Shown piece after piece: positions 1 through 8,160 of a DNA stretch of 18,772 nucleotides (position 1 is its first letter; each line of letters begins with the position of its first letter). Both the position numbers and the translations under genes were made by a program. Source of the DNA: Myxococcales bacterium (GTDB lineage: Bacteria > Myxococcota_A > Polyangia > Fen-1088); assembly GCA_003170035.1 (NCBI GenBank), contig PMZX01000353.1, forward strand, positions 1-18,772, given 5' to 3'. The notes under the pieces are model-generated. The model ran no database searches, had not been told where the DNA came from, and saw only the letters and a program-made list of their open reading frames with translations.

Positions 1-735
1 TCGTCACCCACCCTGGCCGGGGACGTGCGGCCCACCGATGGGCGGTTTCACATTCTGGGGCTACGCGGCGATTTTGACATCACGCCCAACGTAAACCACA
101 TCACCTTCGTTCCAACCAAATCGCTGGCCGCGGGCGATACCCCCGAGCTCAACATCGACGCCACAAATCTCTATCCCGACGCTTCTGAGAACGAGCACAC
201 GGTTCAGATACGCATCACCGGCCCCATCAACCAGGCAGCCATTGACCTGTCGACCACCGACGGCCTCGACCGCAGCCAGACCCTGATGCTGCTGCTCTCT
301 GGACGAACCACCGAGGACATTGGCACGGGAGCACGCACCATCGGCATCAACGCCCAGAGCGGAATCGACATGATGGGCCAGGCTTCGCGCGATGCCGTGT
401 CGAACCTGGTCGAGCCCTACATCGACGATACCCTGCAATCTCTCACCGGCCACAAGTTGAATCTGCGTCCTACCGTGGGAGCGGACGGCTTCGAAGTGAA
501 GGTGCTGGCGCGTGCGAGTCGCGAATTCACCCTGGAGCTGTCCTACCTGCGTGGTTTTCAGACCCAGGTACGCTACCGAGCCCAAGCCAATGCCTGGTTG
601 CGCGACTACCTCACGGCCCGCCTGATTGGCGAGCAACTCAACTATTCGCCCCAGCAGGGCATTAACGATTCAGTGGGAAGTCTGAAATTGGAGATGACCA
701 TCGACTACCCAATCCGGTTCATGGGTCTGCCATGA
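1..735 (+). CDS. tamB: TamB-like translocation and assembly module protein, C-terminal part (5' end outside window)
   Basis: The reading frame is open from base 1, so this is the last 244 codons of a longer gene; the GTG at 25 is not a real start. TamB is an inner-membrane-anchored, very long beta-sheet periplasmic protein that reaches TamA-type Omp85 proteins and is implicated in outer-membrane protein assembly and phospholipid transport. The visible part fits the DUF490/TamB C-terminal domain: repeated short amphipathic beta-strands, a segment of the type VRITGPINQAAIDLSTTDGL followed by a LMLLLSGRTTEDIG helix start, and a closing set of strands ending in IDYPIRFMGLP. An Omp85-family gene follows 31 bases downstream on the same strand, the usual tamA/tamB neighbourhood although in tamB-first order. 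The family call rests on pattern and context; the N-terminal anchor cannot be seen. Confidence 0.8.
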   Translation, partial: SSPTLAGDVRPTDGRFHILGLRGDFDITPNVNHITFVPTKSLAAGDTPELNIDATNLYPDASENEHTVQIRITGPINQAAIDLSTTDGLDRSQTLMLLLSGRTTEDIGTGARTIGINAQSGIDMMGQASRDAVSNLVEPYIDDTLQSLTGHKLNLRPTVGADGFEVKVLARASREFTLELSYLRGFQTQVRYRAQANAWLRDYLTARLIGEQLNYSPQQGINDSVGSLKLEMTIDYPIRFMGLP

Positions 736-766
736 CCGAAATCCACCGAACTACTCTCTGACATCC

Positions 767-3700
767 GTGCAGGAACCCTTGTCGAGAAAGAGCACCCACC
801 TTGCGCTTGCAGCGGTCCTGCTGGCCACCGGCCTTGCAGCCGGGGCGCGCGCGCAGGACGCGCCCTCGGTGCAGCGGGATGCGGCGGTGATGGCCCTGGC
901 ACCACACATCGTTTCGGTCTCGCTAGAGGGCTCGATCGATCCCCCCGGACGCGTCGAAAGCCTGGTGGCCACCATCGCCCCGTTGCATGCGCCCTTTGTC
1001 GAGTCCGGCGAAGCCGATCGGGTCGGGACACCTCTAGGGACGGTTCCCCGTCTCAAGAATCTGCTCAAAGCGGTGGGCTATCAGGCTGAGATTGCCGTCC
1101 AGACGGACGCCGGCGGAGTGCGCCTGCAGATTCGTCTGCGAGCCTTCGATCGCGTACGTCAGATCTTCGTTTCGGGCAACCAGCCCATCGTCCGTCCGGG
1201 CGTGCGCCAGGAAGAGATCCTCCGGCAGCTCAGTTTTCGCAACGGGCAAGTCCTGCCCCCGGCGGGAGAGCGGCGGGACACCTTTCTCGACGCGGAGGCT
1301 GTGCACGTGCGCGACTACCTGCACGCGCAGGGCTTTCAGGACGCAGAAGTACACATCGTTGAACACAGCACCAACAAGGTTCCGGCCAGGGTCAACTTGG
1401 ACGTACGCGTGAAGCCAGGGCTGGGCTATCCCTTGGGCAAGATAAGCGTGACCGGCAGCCGCGCCATTTCCGTCGGCGATATCGCGGACAGCTTTCGCCA
1501 CCTGGATTGGCACTTTTGGCGCTGGCCGTGGCTGCGCCACGAACTATTTCGCCGCAACGTCTTGCGCATCGACGAGACTGCTCTCGCCCGGCGCTACGCC
1601 AAGCTCGGTTATCCCGGCGCACGTGTCACCGATGACTTTGACCCCAATTCGAGCGTGGATCACAGCGAGAAGGAGGTGCACCTGGGCATCCAGGTCAAAG
1701 AGCGCCGGCGCATCGAGCTGGCCTTCGAGGGCAATCACTCACGGTCCGCGGGCGCGCTGACGGGCGACGTCGCCGCCCTGGCGCACGGCGTGTACGACGA
1801 CGTTGACGCGGCCGAGGGTGCAGAAACGCTCGAGAAGGCGTACCGCGAGCGGGGCCACATGCTGGTCAAGATTACCTGGCGGCGCGACCGTATCGACGAG
1901 GACGCCGACCGCATCGTCTTCACCATTGACGAGGGCCCGGTTCTGAAGGTGCGCAGGGTGGAGTTCGTGGGCAATCACAAGGTGTCGTCTTCCACCCTGG
2001 CGGAAGAGATTCGAACCAAAGAGTTCCCGTTTCTGGGCTTCCTCGGCTTGGGCGAGGGCGGGTTTGCGACCCCACGGCAGATCGAACTCGACGTGCAGAG
2101 CCTGGCCGACTACTACGAGAGTATCGGTCGTCCGGGAAGCAAGGTGCGCGCTGAGATTGCGCCAGCGCCGGGCGAGTGGCGGCCGGCACCTACGGGGCCC
2201 AAGGCGGTCATCCCGCACGAAGAAGAGGCGGTTTGGCGAAAGTCCAAGGCACTTTACCTACGATTTCTCATCGAGGAAGCCCCCCTGGTGTGGGTGGCGG
2301 ACATGCGTTTCGTATCCACCGACCCCGCCCTGCCTGTGCCTCGCGACGACCTGTTCTTGCGCAAGTCGCTGCGTACGGTGATAGGAGCGCCCTACCAACC
2401 GGCGGTCGTGCGCCGCGATGAAGAACGACTCAAACGCCTGATGGGGGACGAAGGTTATCGCAACGCCACCGTCGAGTCCCATATCGAGCGAGAGGGCGAT
2501 CACGTCACAATCGTGTGGAACATCAAGCTGGGTTCGCAGGTGCACGTGGGCCCCGTGTTCCTGCGGGGCAATTTCCTGACCACGGAAGGCACCATCATGA
2601 CCTGGGCCGAGCTGCGTCCGGGTTCCTTGCTGACCACGCGGGCCGTGGAACGGGCCCAGCGCAATTTGGCCATGATCCAGCTATTCAACAACCCGAACCC
2701 GGTCAGCTTTCCCAGCGAAGGCCCACAGCAACCGGTGGTTCCCATGGTGGTCGAAGTGGAAGAACGACACGACCATTTCGGCATCGTAACCATCGGTGGG
2801 GGCATCTCCACCGACCAGAAATCGCCCACCTCCAGTTTCCCCGTGGGCGGATACGCGGCACTGGGCTACGAACACCGGAACCTCTTCGGTCACGGCTGGA
2901 CCTTTACCGCGCAGACTGCCCTTGGCCTCTCGCTATCCCGCGTGAACGCAAGCTTCCTGGATCCCCGCTTTTTCAGTTCGCTTTTTCGCTTGGAGATTGG
3001 TGGCAACTACCTACGCCAAGCCACGGTGCGACTGGGCGATCTGCGTTCCGGCGCAACCTTCATCGGATTTGCTCGCGAGATGTACCCCGGCCTCGATGCC
3101 AACGTTCGCTACAACTTCCGCGACACCTTCCACTCCGAGTTTCTCGCGCGGGGTGCGGGTGCCGACGAGGATGAACGCACGGTCAGCATTGGCACCATCG
3201 CGGGTAGCCTCAGCACGAGCATCGAGTGGCAGCGTCTCGACAACACCCTGGTGCCGACCCGCGGCTTCAAGGTCGGCGTGGGCGCCGAGCTGGCCCTGCC
3301 CCGATTTTCCTTCGACCTGGGGTCTGACTCATTCGTCAAGCTCAGCGGCCATTCGTTCTCGGTGGTGCCGCTCTTACCGTGGCTCAGTCTGCGCCACAGC
3401 CTGCGATACGATCAAGGGTTCCCTCTGCAGGGCGCATCGCTTTTGCCCAGGGTGGAACGCTTCTTCGCCGGCGGCGACACGACGGTTCGCGGATACGATC
3501 TGGACCGCCTCCTGACCGAGACGGTGTACACGCCCATTGCGCCGGGGCTGGTCGGCATCCAGTACCAGCCGGTCGGCGGCAATCTGCGAATCGTACAAAA
3601 CATCGACCTGCAGTTTCCCATCGTGCGTCCCTGGTATGGATCCGTGTTTCTCGATAGCGGCGTGGTCGCATTCTCATTCGACGGCCTGTCAGCCTCGGCC

Positions 3701-3841
3701 TTTCGTCACGGTCTCGGTTTCGCGCCCTTTGTCTTCAAGTTGCCAATCGGCGACCTGAGTTTGGCCTTTGCGATACCGCTCAACCCGAAGCCCGGTGACA
3801 GCTCATGGCGGTTCCATCTGAACGTCGGGTTGATGTTCTAG
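767..3841 (+). CDS. Omp85 (BamA/TamA) family outer-membrane protein with an expanded POTRA array
   Basis: Omp85 proteins insert beta-barrel proteins into, or move substrates across, the outer membrane. The 1024-residue product starts with a signal peptide (basic SRKS, hydrophobic core at about 11-25, likely cleavage after ARA at about 29). About seven POTRA-like units then follow, near residues 45-125, 130-217, 223-311, 315-390, 394-505, 508-592 and 595-665; recurring marks are VxxVxFxGN-type first strands (FVSGN, AFEGN, EFVGN, FLRGN) and YxxxGY-type helices. The C-terminal barrel covers about 668-1024, carries the conserved loop-6 motif FFAGGDTTVRGY (VRGY at 907-910) and ends in Phe, as barrel substrates do. 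E. coli TamA has three POTRAs and BamA five, so this one is larger. The tamB-like gene just upstream favours a TamA-type role, but BamA-type cannot be excluded. The GTG at 767 lacks a clear ribosome site; a TTG at 779 has AGGAA at 771-775 but tight spacing. Confidence 0.92.
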   Translation: MQEPLSRKSTHLALAAVLLATGLAAGARAQDAPSVQRDAAVMALAPHIVSVSLEGSIDPPGRVESLVATIAPLHAPFVESGEADRVGTPLGTVPRLKNLLKAVGYQAEIAVQTDAGGVRLQIRLRAFDRVRQIFVSGNQPIVRPGVRQEEILRQLSFRNGQVLPPAGERRDTFLDAEAVHVRDYLHAQGFQDAEVHIVEHSTNKVPARVNLDVRVKPGLGYPLGKISVTGSRAISVGDIADSFRHLDWHFWRWPWLRHELFRRNVLRIDETALARRYAKLGYPGARVTDDFDPNSSVDHSEKEVHLGIQVKERRRIELAFEGNHSRSAGALTGDVAALAHGVYDDVDAAEGAETLEKAYRERGHMLVKITWRRDRIDEDADRIVFTIDEGPVLKVRRVEFVGNHKVSSSTLAEEIRTKEFPFLGFLGLGEGGFATPRQIELDVQSLADYYESIGRPGSKVRAEIAPAPGEWRPAPTGPKAVIPHEEEAVWRKSKALYLRFLIEEAPLVWVADMRFVSTDPALPVPRDDLFLRKSLRTVIGAPYQPAVVRRDEERLKRLMGDEGYRNATVESHIEREGDHVTIVWNIKLGSQVHVGPVFLRGNFLTTEGTIMTWAELRPGSLLTTRAVERAQRNLAMIQLFNNPNPVSFPSEGPQQPVVPMVVEVEERHDHFGIVTIGGGISTDQKSPTSSFPVGGYAALGYEHRNLFGHGWTFTAQTALGLSLSRVNASFLDPRFFSSLFRLEIGGNYLRQATVRLGDLRSGATFIGFAREMYPGLDANVRYNFRDTFHSEFLARGAGADEDERTVSIGTIAGSLSTSIEWQRLDNTLVPTRGFKVGVGAELALPRFSFDLGSDSFVKLSGHSFSVVPLLPWLSLRHSLRYDQGFPLQGASLLPRVERFFAGGDTTVRGYDLDRLLTETVYTPIAPGLVGIQYQPVGGNLRIVQNIDLQFPIVRPWYGSVFLDSGVVAFSFDGLSASAFRHGLGFAPFVFKLPIGDLSLAFAIPLNPKPGDSSWRFHLNVGLMF

Positions 3842-3893
3842 GCGGCGCCCCGCGGGGACGACGAGACGATGGGGAAGCATCGGCGTCGCGATC

Positions 3894-3899
3894 TATACT
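3894..3899 (+). promoter_or_regulatory. Possible -10 element for the MFS/spermidine synthase-like gene
   Basis: TATACT matches five of six positions of the sigma-70 -10 consensus. It lies in the 67-base stretch between the Omp85 stop and the GTG at 3909. No convincing -35 hexamer lies 16-18 bases upstream, so support is weak. A start of transcription at about 3906 would leave almost no leader before the GTG at 3909 but about 78 bases before the GTG at 3984, which agrees with the latter being the true start. Confidence 0.3.
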
Positions 3900-3970
3900 G
3901 TCCGCGCTGTGCCTATACCGCCTGCCCTGCTCGATCTGCCACCGGCTTATGCAGCGAGACCGGCTGGGCC

Positions 3971-3986
3971 GGAGGCGAGGGTAGTG
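3971..3986 (+). promoter_or_regulatory. Ribosome binding site and GTG start deciding the MFS/spermidine synthase-like gene
   Basis: GGAGG at 3971-3975 is a full Shine-Dalgarno core, eight bases before a GTG at 3984-3986 that is in frame with the longer reading frame opening at GTG 3909. The 25 codons between the two GTGs contain ATA, AGA, GCA and GTA and show lower third-position GC than the gene body, and the GTG at 3909 has no ribosome site. This supports starting the protein at 3984. Confidence 0.6.
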
Positions 3987-6900
3987 TCGGGCCCAATCAC
4001 GCCCAGGCGGGTGGGACTGCTGCTGTTCGCGTCCGGGCTGTCAGCTCTGGTCTACCAGGTGGCATGGCTACGGGAGTTTCGTCTGGTATTCGGTGCCAGC
4101 ACCGCAGCGACCGCGGCGGTGTTGGCCGTATTCATCGGGGGACTTGGCGCAGGAGGTTTATTGATCGGACCACGCGCCGATCGGTCGCCCCGGCCCCTCG
4201 GCCTGTACGGGGCGCTGGAACTTGGCGCCGCACTTCTTGCGGCCCTGTCTCCTTTCTTCCTATGGTTGGTACGCACGGCGTACGTCGAGTTCGGCGGGAG
4301 CGCACGGTTGGGACTCTTTGGAGGGACCGCGCTGCGCATCGCCCTATGCGCTTTGGTGCTCGGGGGGCCCACTTTGCTCATGGGGGGCGCCATGCCCGCT
4401 GCTGTCGCCGCTGTGGAGGTGGATGAAGACGTAGGCCGCCGCCGGCTGGCCATGCTCTACGGACTGAACACGCTGGGTGCTGTTGTAGGCTGTTTGCTCG
4501 CGGATTTCGTGTTGCTCGAGGCCTTGGGCACGCGGAAGGCGTTGTGGTGTGCCACCGCGCTCGGCGCCAGCGTTGCGCTTTGTGCTTTGGCCTGGTCGCG
4601 AAGAGCGCCGGCTGTCCACACCTCGGATCGGCGGGCCGACGACCGCGCAGACGCGAATGTCGGAGCCGCGCCAGGTTTCGTCCTCTTCGCTGCCGGGGTT
4701 GTGGGTTTCGCCTTCTTTCTCATGGAGTTGGTGTGGTACCGCATGCTCGGGCCCCTTCTCGGGGGGACCGTTTTCAGCTTTGGAATCATCCTGGCGCTGG
4801 CTTTGCTCGGCATTGGTCTGGGCAGTTCCTTTCACGGCTTCCTCGAATCTCGCGCCGGTTCGCCTGCGACCTTGCTGGGCTTCGCTGGCATCTGCCTGGC
4901 CGAAGCCGCGGCCATCGCGTTTCCCTTCGCAATCGGCGATGGGGTGGCCTTGCTCACCCTCTTCCTGCGCCCTCTCGGGGGTGCTTTCGGTTTCTGGGGT
5001 CATGCCGCAGTCTGGGTTGTCGTGGCTGGCCTGGTGGTCTTGCCCGCGGCCATCGCTTCTGGCATTCAATTCCCCGTGCTCATCGCTCTGCTCGGGCGCG
5101 GCCGAGTTGGAGTGGGACGCCAGACCGGGCAGGTCTATGCGGCAAACACCCTGGGAGCCATTGCCGGATCCCTGGCAGGCGGGTTCGGTCTCATCCCTCT
5201 TCTGACCGCACCTGGCTGTTGGCAGCTCGTTGCTGGCATGCTCGCGCTCCTGGGACTGGTGTCTAGTCTGCTTGGACTTCGACAAAGCGAACGCGGAGCG
5301 ACCTTGCGCAGGACGCTGCCATGGCTCGTCGGAGCTGCCGCCATCGCGGTCTTGCTCTGCGCGCGGGGACCCACGGCAGTCTGGCGACACAGTCCCATCG
5401 CGGTAGGTCGTATCGACCCTGGCTTGCTGGCCAATCCGACCGCACGCCGAGACTGGGAGAATGGCGTACGTCGGTCCATCGCCCGCGAGGAGGAGGGGGT
5501 GGAGAGCAGTGTGGCGCTCGAACGAGCGACCGGCTACGCCTTCATTCTCAACGGCAAGACCGACGGACACGCCCGCATGGACGCCGGAACGCAGGTGATG
5601 GGGGGCCTCATCGGAGCGTTTCTGCATGGGCATGTGCGACACGCATTCGTCATCGGCCTAGGCACGGGCAGTACCTCGGGCTGGTTGGCAGCCATCCCCT
5701 CCATCGAGCGAGTGGACACAGTCGAACTCGAGCCGGCCATCTTGCAGGTCGCGCGCGCCTGCGCCGCAGTCAACCACGACGCCATGGAGAATCCCAAGCA
5801 CCGGGTGATCGTCGGCGACGCGCGCGAAACCCTGCTCGCAAGGGGCGAGGCCTACGACATCATTGCCTCCGAACCTTCGAATCCCTACCGCGCGGGAATC
5901 GCCAGTTTGTTCACGCGCGAGTACTACCAGGCGGTCGAGCACCGCCTGGAGAAGGGCGGCATCTTCTTGCAGTGGGTGCAGGCCTACGCCATAGACGGAC
6001 AGACCCTGCGCACGATCATGGCCACCCTGGCCGGGGTCTTCCCCTACGTGGAAACATGGGTCATGGCTCCGGCGGATCTGCTTCTGGTCGCCACGCGCGA
6101 GCCGCTGGTTCACGACGTCGCTATCCTGCGCACTCGGATGGAGGAAGAACCCTTCCGCAGCGCCATTCTCGGGGCATGGAGCACGACCAGCCTGGAAGGA
6201 GTCCTCGCCCACCATGTGGCGCGGCCGTCCTTTGCGCGCCGGATTGCCGAGCTAGAAGGCCCCCGCATCAACACCGACGACCGCTCCTTCGTCGAGTTCG
6301 GATTTGCACGTGCCCTTACCGGCACGCGTGCCATTCACGCACGCGATGTGGCGGCCCTGGCGCGCGCGCGCGACGAACATCGCCTTTTGTTCACCAGAGG
6401 TGACGCGGACCCGGCCCGAATCGACGATGAGAGGGTGGCGTTCGATGTGTCCCTGGGATTGCCCCCATCCATTCCGGCTGACAGCACCAACGAGCAACGC
6501 GCGCGCTATGCGGCGCTAAGCGAATGGATAGCCAGCCGATATGGGAATGCTCTGGCCAGTTGGCGTCGGCAGACGTCGGAACCACGGAATCCCGTCGAGA
6601 TGATGGTGCTGGGTGATGGCCTCGCCGAGACCGTCGATCCGGAGGCACTGCGCGTGGCGGAACTTCTGCACCCGCTCTGGCCTGCCGTCGCAGACGGGAT
6701 TCTGGCCCGCTACTTCTATCGCCAGGGCAATCTCGAGGAGGCGAGTCGTTTCTTCGAGGCCAGTCTGGTCGCGTATCGCAGCGATCCCTGGCCGCCTCCC
6801 AACTTCATGCTGCGAACCCTCAACTTGGCCGTCGAAGCCGTCCGGCGACGCCCACAGGACGTCCGACGCCTGTTTGGTGTGCTCTCGGTTCCATTCGCCG

Positions 6901-7163
6901 TGCGCATGATGGATGAGTCGCGGGCTTCAGCTTTGGTTTCTCTGGCCCAGGCGCTGCCACCAGGGCCGGGGTGTGCGCAGGCGTTGTCCCTCTTTGAACC
7001 TGATGTTCCTTGGAAGGCGGACTTTCTGGCCTTTCGCCTGGGCTGCTACCAGGCCCTGGGCATGGACCTTGCGGCCGATGCCCGGAAAGACCTGCGCGGC
7101 TTCATGAAACAGAACCCGGCGCAGTTCTCGCCTCTCCTGACTGATGGTCGTGTCCAGAAGTGA
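3984..7163 (+). CDS. Fused MFS-like membrane protein / spermidine synthase-like domain protein with helical C-terminal tail
   Basis: The product is about 1059 residues from GTG 3984 (1084 if GTG 3909 is used). Numbering here is from 3984. Residues 8-450 hold about a dozen hydrophobic segments starting with RRVGLLLFASGLSALVYQ; PTLLMGGAMPA and GxxYAANTLGAIAG signatures are typical of the fused MFS/spermidine synthase family. A Rossmann methyltransferase-like fold follows at about 550-720: glycine motif GLGTGST (558-564), acidic VELEP (580-584) expected to hold the SAM-type ribose, GDA (611-613), and SEPSNP (629-634) where true aminopropyltransferases have a DSxDP-type motif. The first catalytic Asp is thus replaced by Glu and the second by Asn, so genuine spermidine synthesis is doubtful. 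The rest, to 1059, is helical and includes a TPR-like stretch (FYRQGNLEEASRFFEASL, about 890-910). Substrate unknown; likely inner membrane with a cytoplasmic enzyme-like domain. Confidence 0.85.
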   Translation: MSGPITPRRVGLLLFASGLSALVYQVAWLREFRLVFGASTAATAAVLAVFIGGLGAGGLLIGPRADRSPRPLGLYGALELGAALLAALSPFFLWLVRTAYVEFGGSARLGLFGGTALRIALCALVLGGPTLLMGGAMPAAVAAVEVDEDVGRRRLAMLYGLNTLGAVVGCLLADFVLLEALGTRKALWCATALGASVALCALAWSRRAPAVHTSDRRADDRADANVGAAPGFVLFAAGVVGFAFFLMELVWYRMLGPLLGGTVFSFGIILALALLGIGLGSSFHGFLESRAGSPATLLGFAGICLAEAAAIAFPFAIGDGVALLTLFLRPLGGAFGFWGHAAVWVVVAGLVVLPAAIASGIQFPVLIALLGRGRVGVGRQTGQVYAANTLGAIAGSLAGGFGLIPLLTAPGCWQLVAGMLALLGLVSSLLGLRQSERGATLRRTLPWLVGAAAIAVLLCARGPTAVWRHSPIAVGRIDPGLLANPTARRDWENGVRRSIAREEEGVESSVALERATGYAFILNGKTDGHARMDAGTQVMGGLIGAFLHGHVRHAFVIGLGTGSTSGWLAAIPSIERVDTVELEPAILQVARACAAVNHDAMENPKHRVIVGDARETLLARGEAYDIIASEPSNPYRAGIASLFTREYYQAVEHRLEKGGIFLQWVQAYAIDGQTLRTIMATLAGVFPYVETWVMAPADLLLVATREPLVHDVAILRTRMEEEPFRSAILGAWSTTSLEGVLAHHVARPSFARRIAELEGPRINTDDRSFVEFGFARALTGTRAIHARDVAALARARDEHRLLFTRGDADPARIDDERVAFDVSLGLPPSIPADSTNEQRARYAALSEWIASRYGNALASWRRQTSEPRNPVEMMVLGDGLAETVDPEALRVAELLHPLWPAVADGILARYFYRQGNLEEASRFFEASLVAYRSDPWPPPNFMLRTLNLAVEAVRRRPQDVRRLFGVLSVPFAVRMMDESRASALVSLAQALPPGPGCAQALSLFEPDVPWKADFLAFRLGCYQALGMDLAADARKDLRGFMKQNPAQFSPLLTDGRVQK

Positions 7164-7172
7164 GCGAGCAGC

Positions 7173-8120
7173 CTATCGCTGCGCCACGTACGCAATCACG
7201 CCGTGCTTCTTCTCAAAGGCCGCCTTCCCGGCGAACGCATCCTTGGACGTGGCGAAGTCGCCCACGCGCACGCGGTACCAGGTGCCCTTACCCGGGATCT
7301 CGGACACCACGAGATAGGTCTTCTCCGAGCCGAATTTCGCGGCAAAGCGCTCTGCCTCACCACGGTCTTGGAACGAGCTGAGCTGTAGGGTGAAGTGCAC
7401 CTTACCCTTGGCCGAATCGGTGGCCGCTGCGCCGATCACCGGAACTGGAGCGTTCTTCGCTGGCGCAGCCACCGTCCCGGCGGGCTGCTGCGCAGTCGGC
7501 ACCGCAGCCATGACCTTGCTCGGCGCGGGCGTGGACGCGCTTGTCGGGGTGGCTGCGGCCTTTCCGGCACCGGGCGCGGTCTTGGTCTCCGTGACCTTTG
7601 CGGGCTTGGCCGGCGTGCTCTCGCGCAAGGCAACTGGCTTGCCGTTCGCCTTAGTCGAGGCCTTGTCAGGCGTGGCCGCGGCTGCCTGGCTTGGCTCGCC
7701 GTTCTTGGCCGGTGGCTTGCCGTTTTCGACAGTCTTGCCAGGCTCATTCTTGCCGGAATCCGTGATCTTGGGCTCGACGAGTCTCAGGTCGGTCTTCTTC
7801 GCGCCGTTCTGAGCGTTCTTGCCCCCGAACAGGGCCTGGGGAAAGGTCACAGCCGGCGTCTGGGTGGCCCGGGGCGTGGTCGCGACCTTGTCGAGCAAGG
7901 CCAGCGGGTCCTCTACCTCGGGCGCGACCGCACGGCCCCGTGATTCCAGCCGTTTGCCCACCACGACGCCCAGGACGAACAGCAGGCAGGCCACCAGCGC
8001 GCTGCCAAAGAACAGAAAGAAGACTTGGCGGTTGTCGAGGCGGACTTCGATCTTGTCCCGCCAGCGTTCGACGTCGCGAAGGCCTCGTTGATCCATCGCT
8101 GCTCCAGAAGTGTAACCCAT
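7173..8120 (-). CDS. SPOR-domain single-pass membrane protein
   Basis: The 315-residue product has a short charged cytoplasmic N-terminus, one transmembrane helix at about 33-55 (VFFLFFGSALVACLLFVLG), a long Ala/Pro/Lys-rich flexible linker at about 60-235, and a C-terminal SPOR domain at about 240-315 (FTLQLSSFQDRGEAERFAAK, then WYRVRVGDFATSKDA). SPOR domains bind glycan strands stripped of stem peptides, which occur at division septa, so a septal or cell-wall role is likely, as for FtsN, DedD or DamX. It lacks other features that would prove FtsN identity. The ATG at 8120 has AGGAG six bases upstream; a second ATG at 8096, also preceded by GGAG, is possible. It lies 40 bases after argS on the same strand and is probably co-transcribed with it. 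Its stop is 9 bases from that of the convergent upstream gene. Confidence 0.9.
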   Translation of the reverse strand: MGYTSGAAMDQRGLRDVERWRDKIEVRLDNRQVFFLFFGSALVACLLFVLGVVVGKRLESRGRAVAPEVEDPLALLDKVATTPRATQTPAVTFPQALFGGKNAQNGAKKTDLRLVEPKITDSGKNEPGKTVENGKPPAKNGEPSQAAAATPDKASTKANGKPVALRESTPAKPAKVTETKTAPGAGKAAATPTSASTPAPSKVMAAVPTAQQPAGTVAAPAKNAPVPVIGAAATDSAKGKVHFTLQLSSFQDRGEAERFAAKFGSEKTYLVVSEIPGKGTWYRVRVGDFATSKDAFAGKAAFEKKHGVIAYVAQR

Positions 8121-8160
8121 GCTCTGCTCCTGCGAAAAAGGTGGACGCCGCGCTGAGGCG

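Noticed and set aside
3842..3885. CCCCGCGGGG palindrome and CGATG/CATCG stem after the Omp85 stop as a terminator
   Set aside because: Both are short with no following T-run, and are common by chance in GC-rich DNA.
4344..5642. 432-codon minus-strand open frame inside the MFS/spermidine synthase-like gene
   Set aside because: It has a polar, low-complexity composition and mirrors a clear membrane-protein gene.
6359..6372. Run of alternating CG bases
   Set aside because: It is explained by Arg-Ala codons in the coding frame and is too short to be a meaningful repeat.
7168..7182. GCAGC/GCTGC mini-hairpin between the convergent genes as a two-way terminator
   Set aside because: It has only five pairs and no T-run on either side, and it lies partly in the SPOR gene end.
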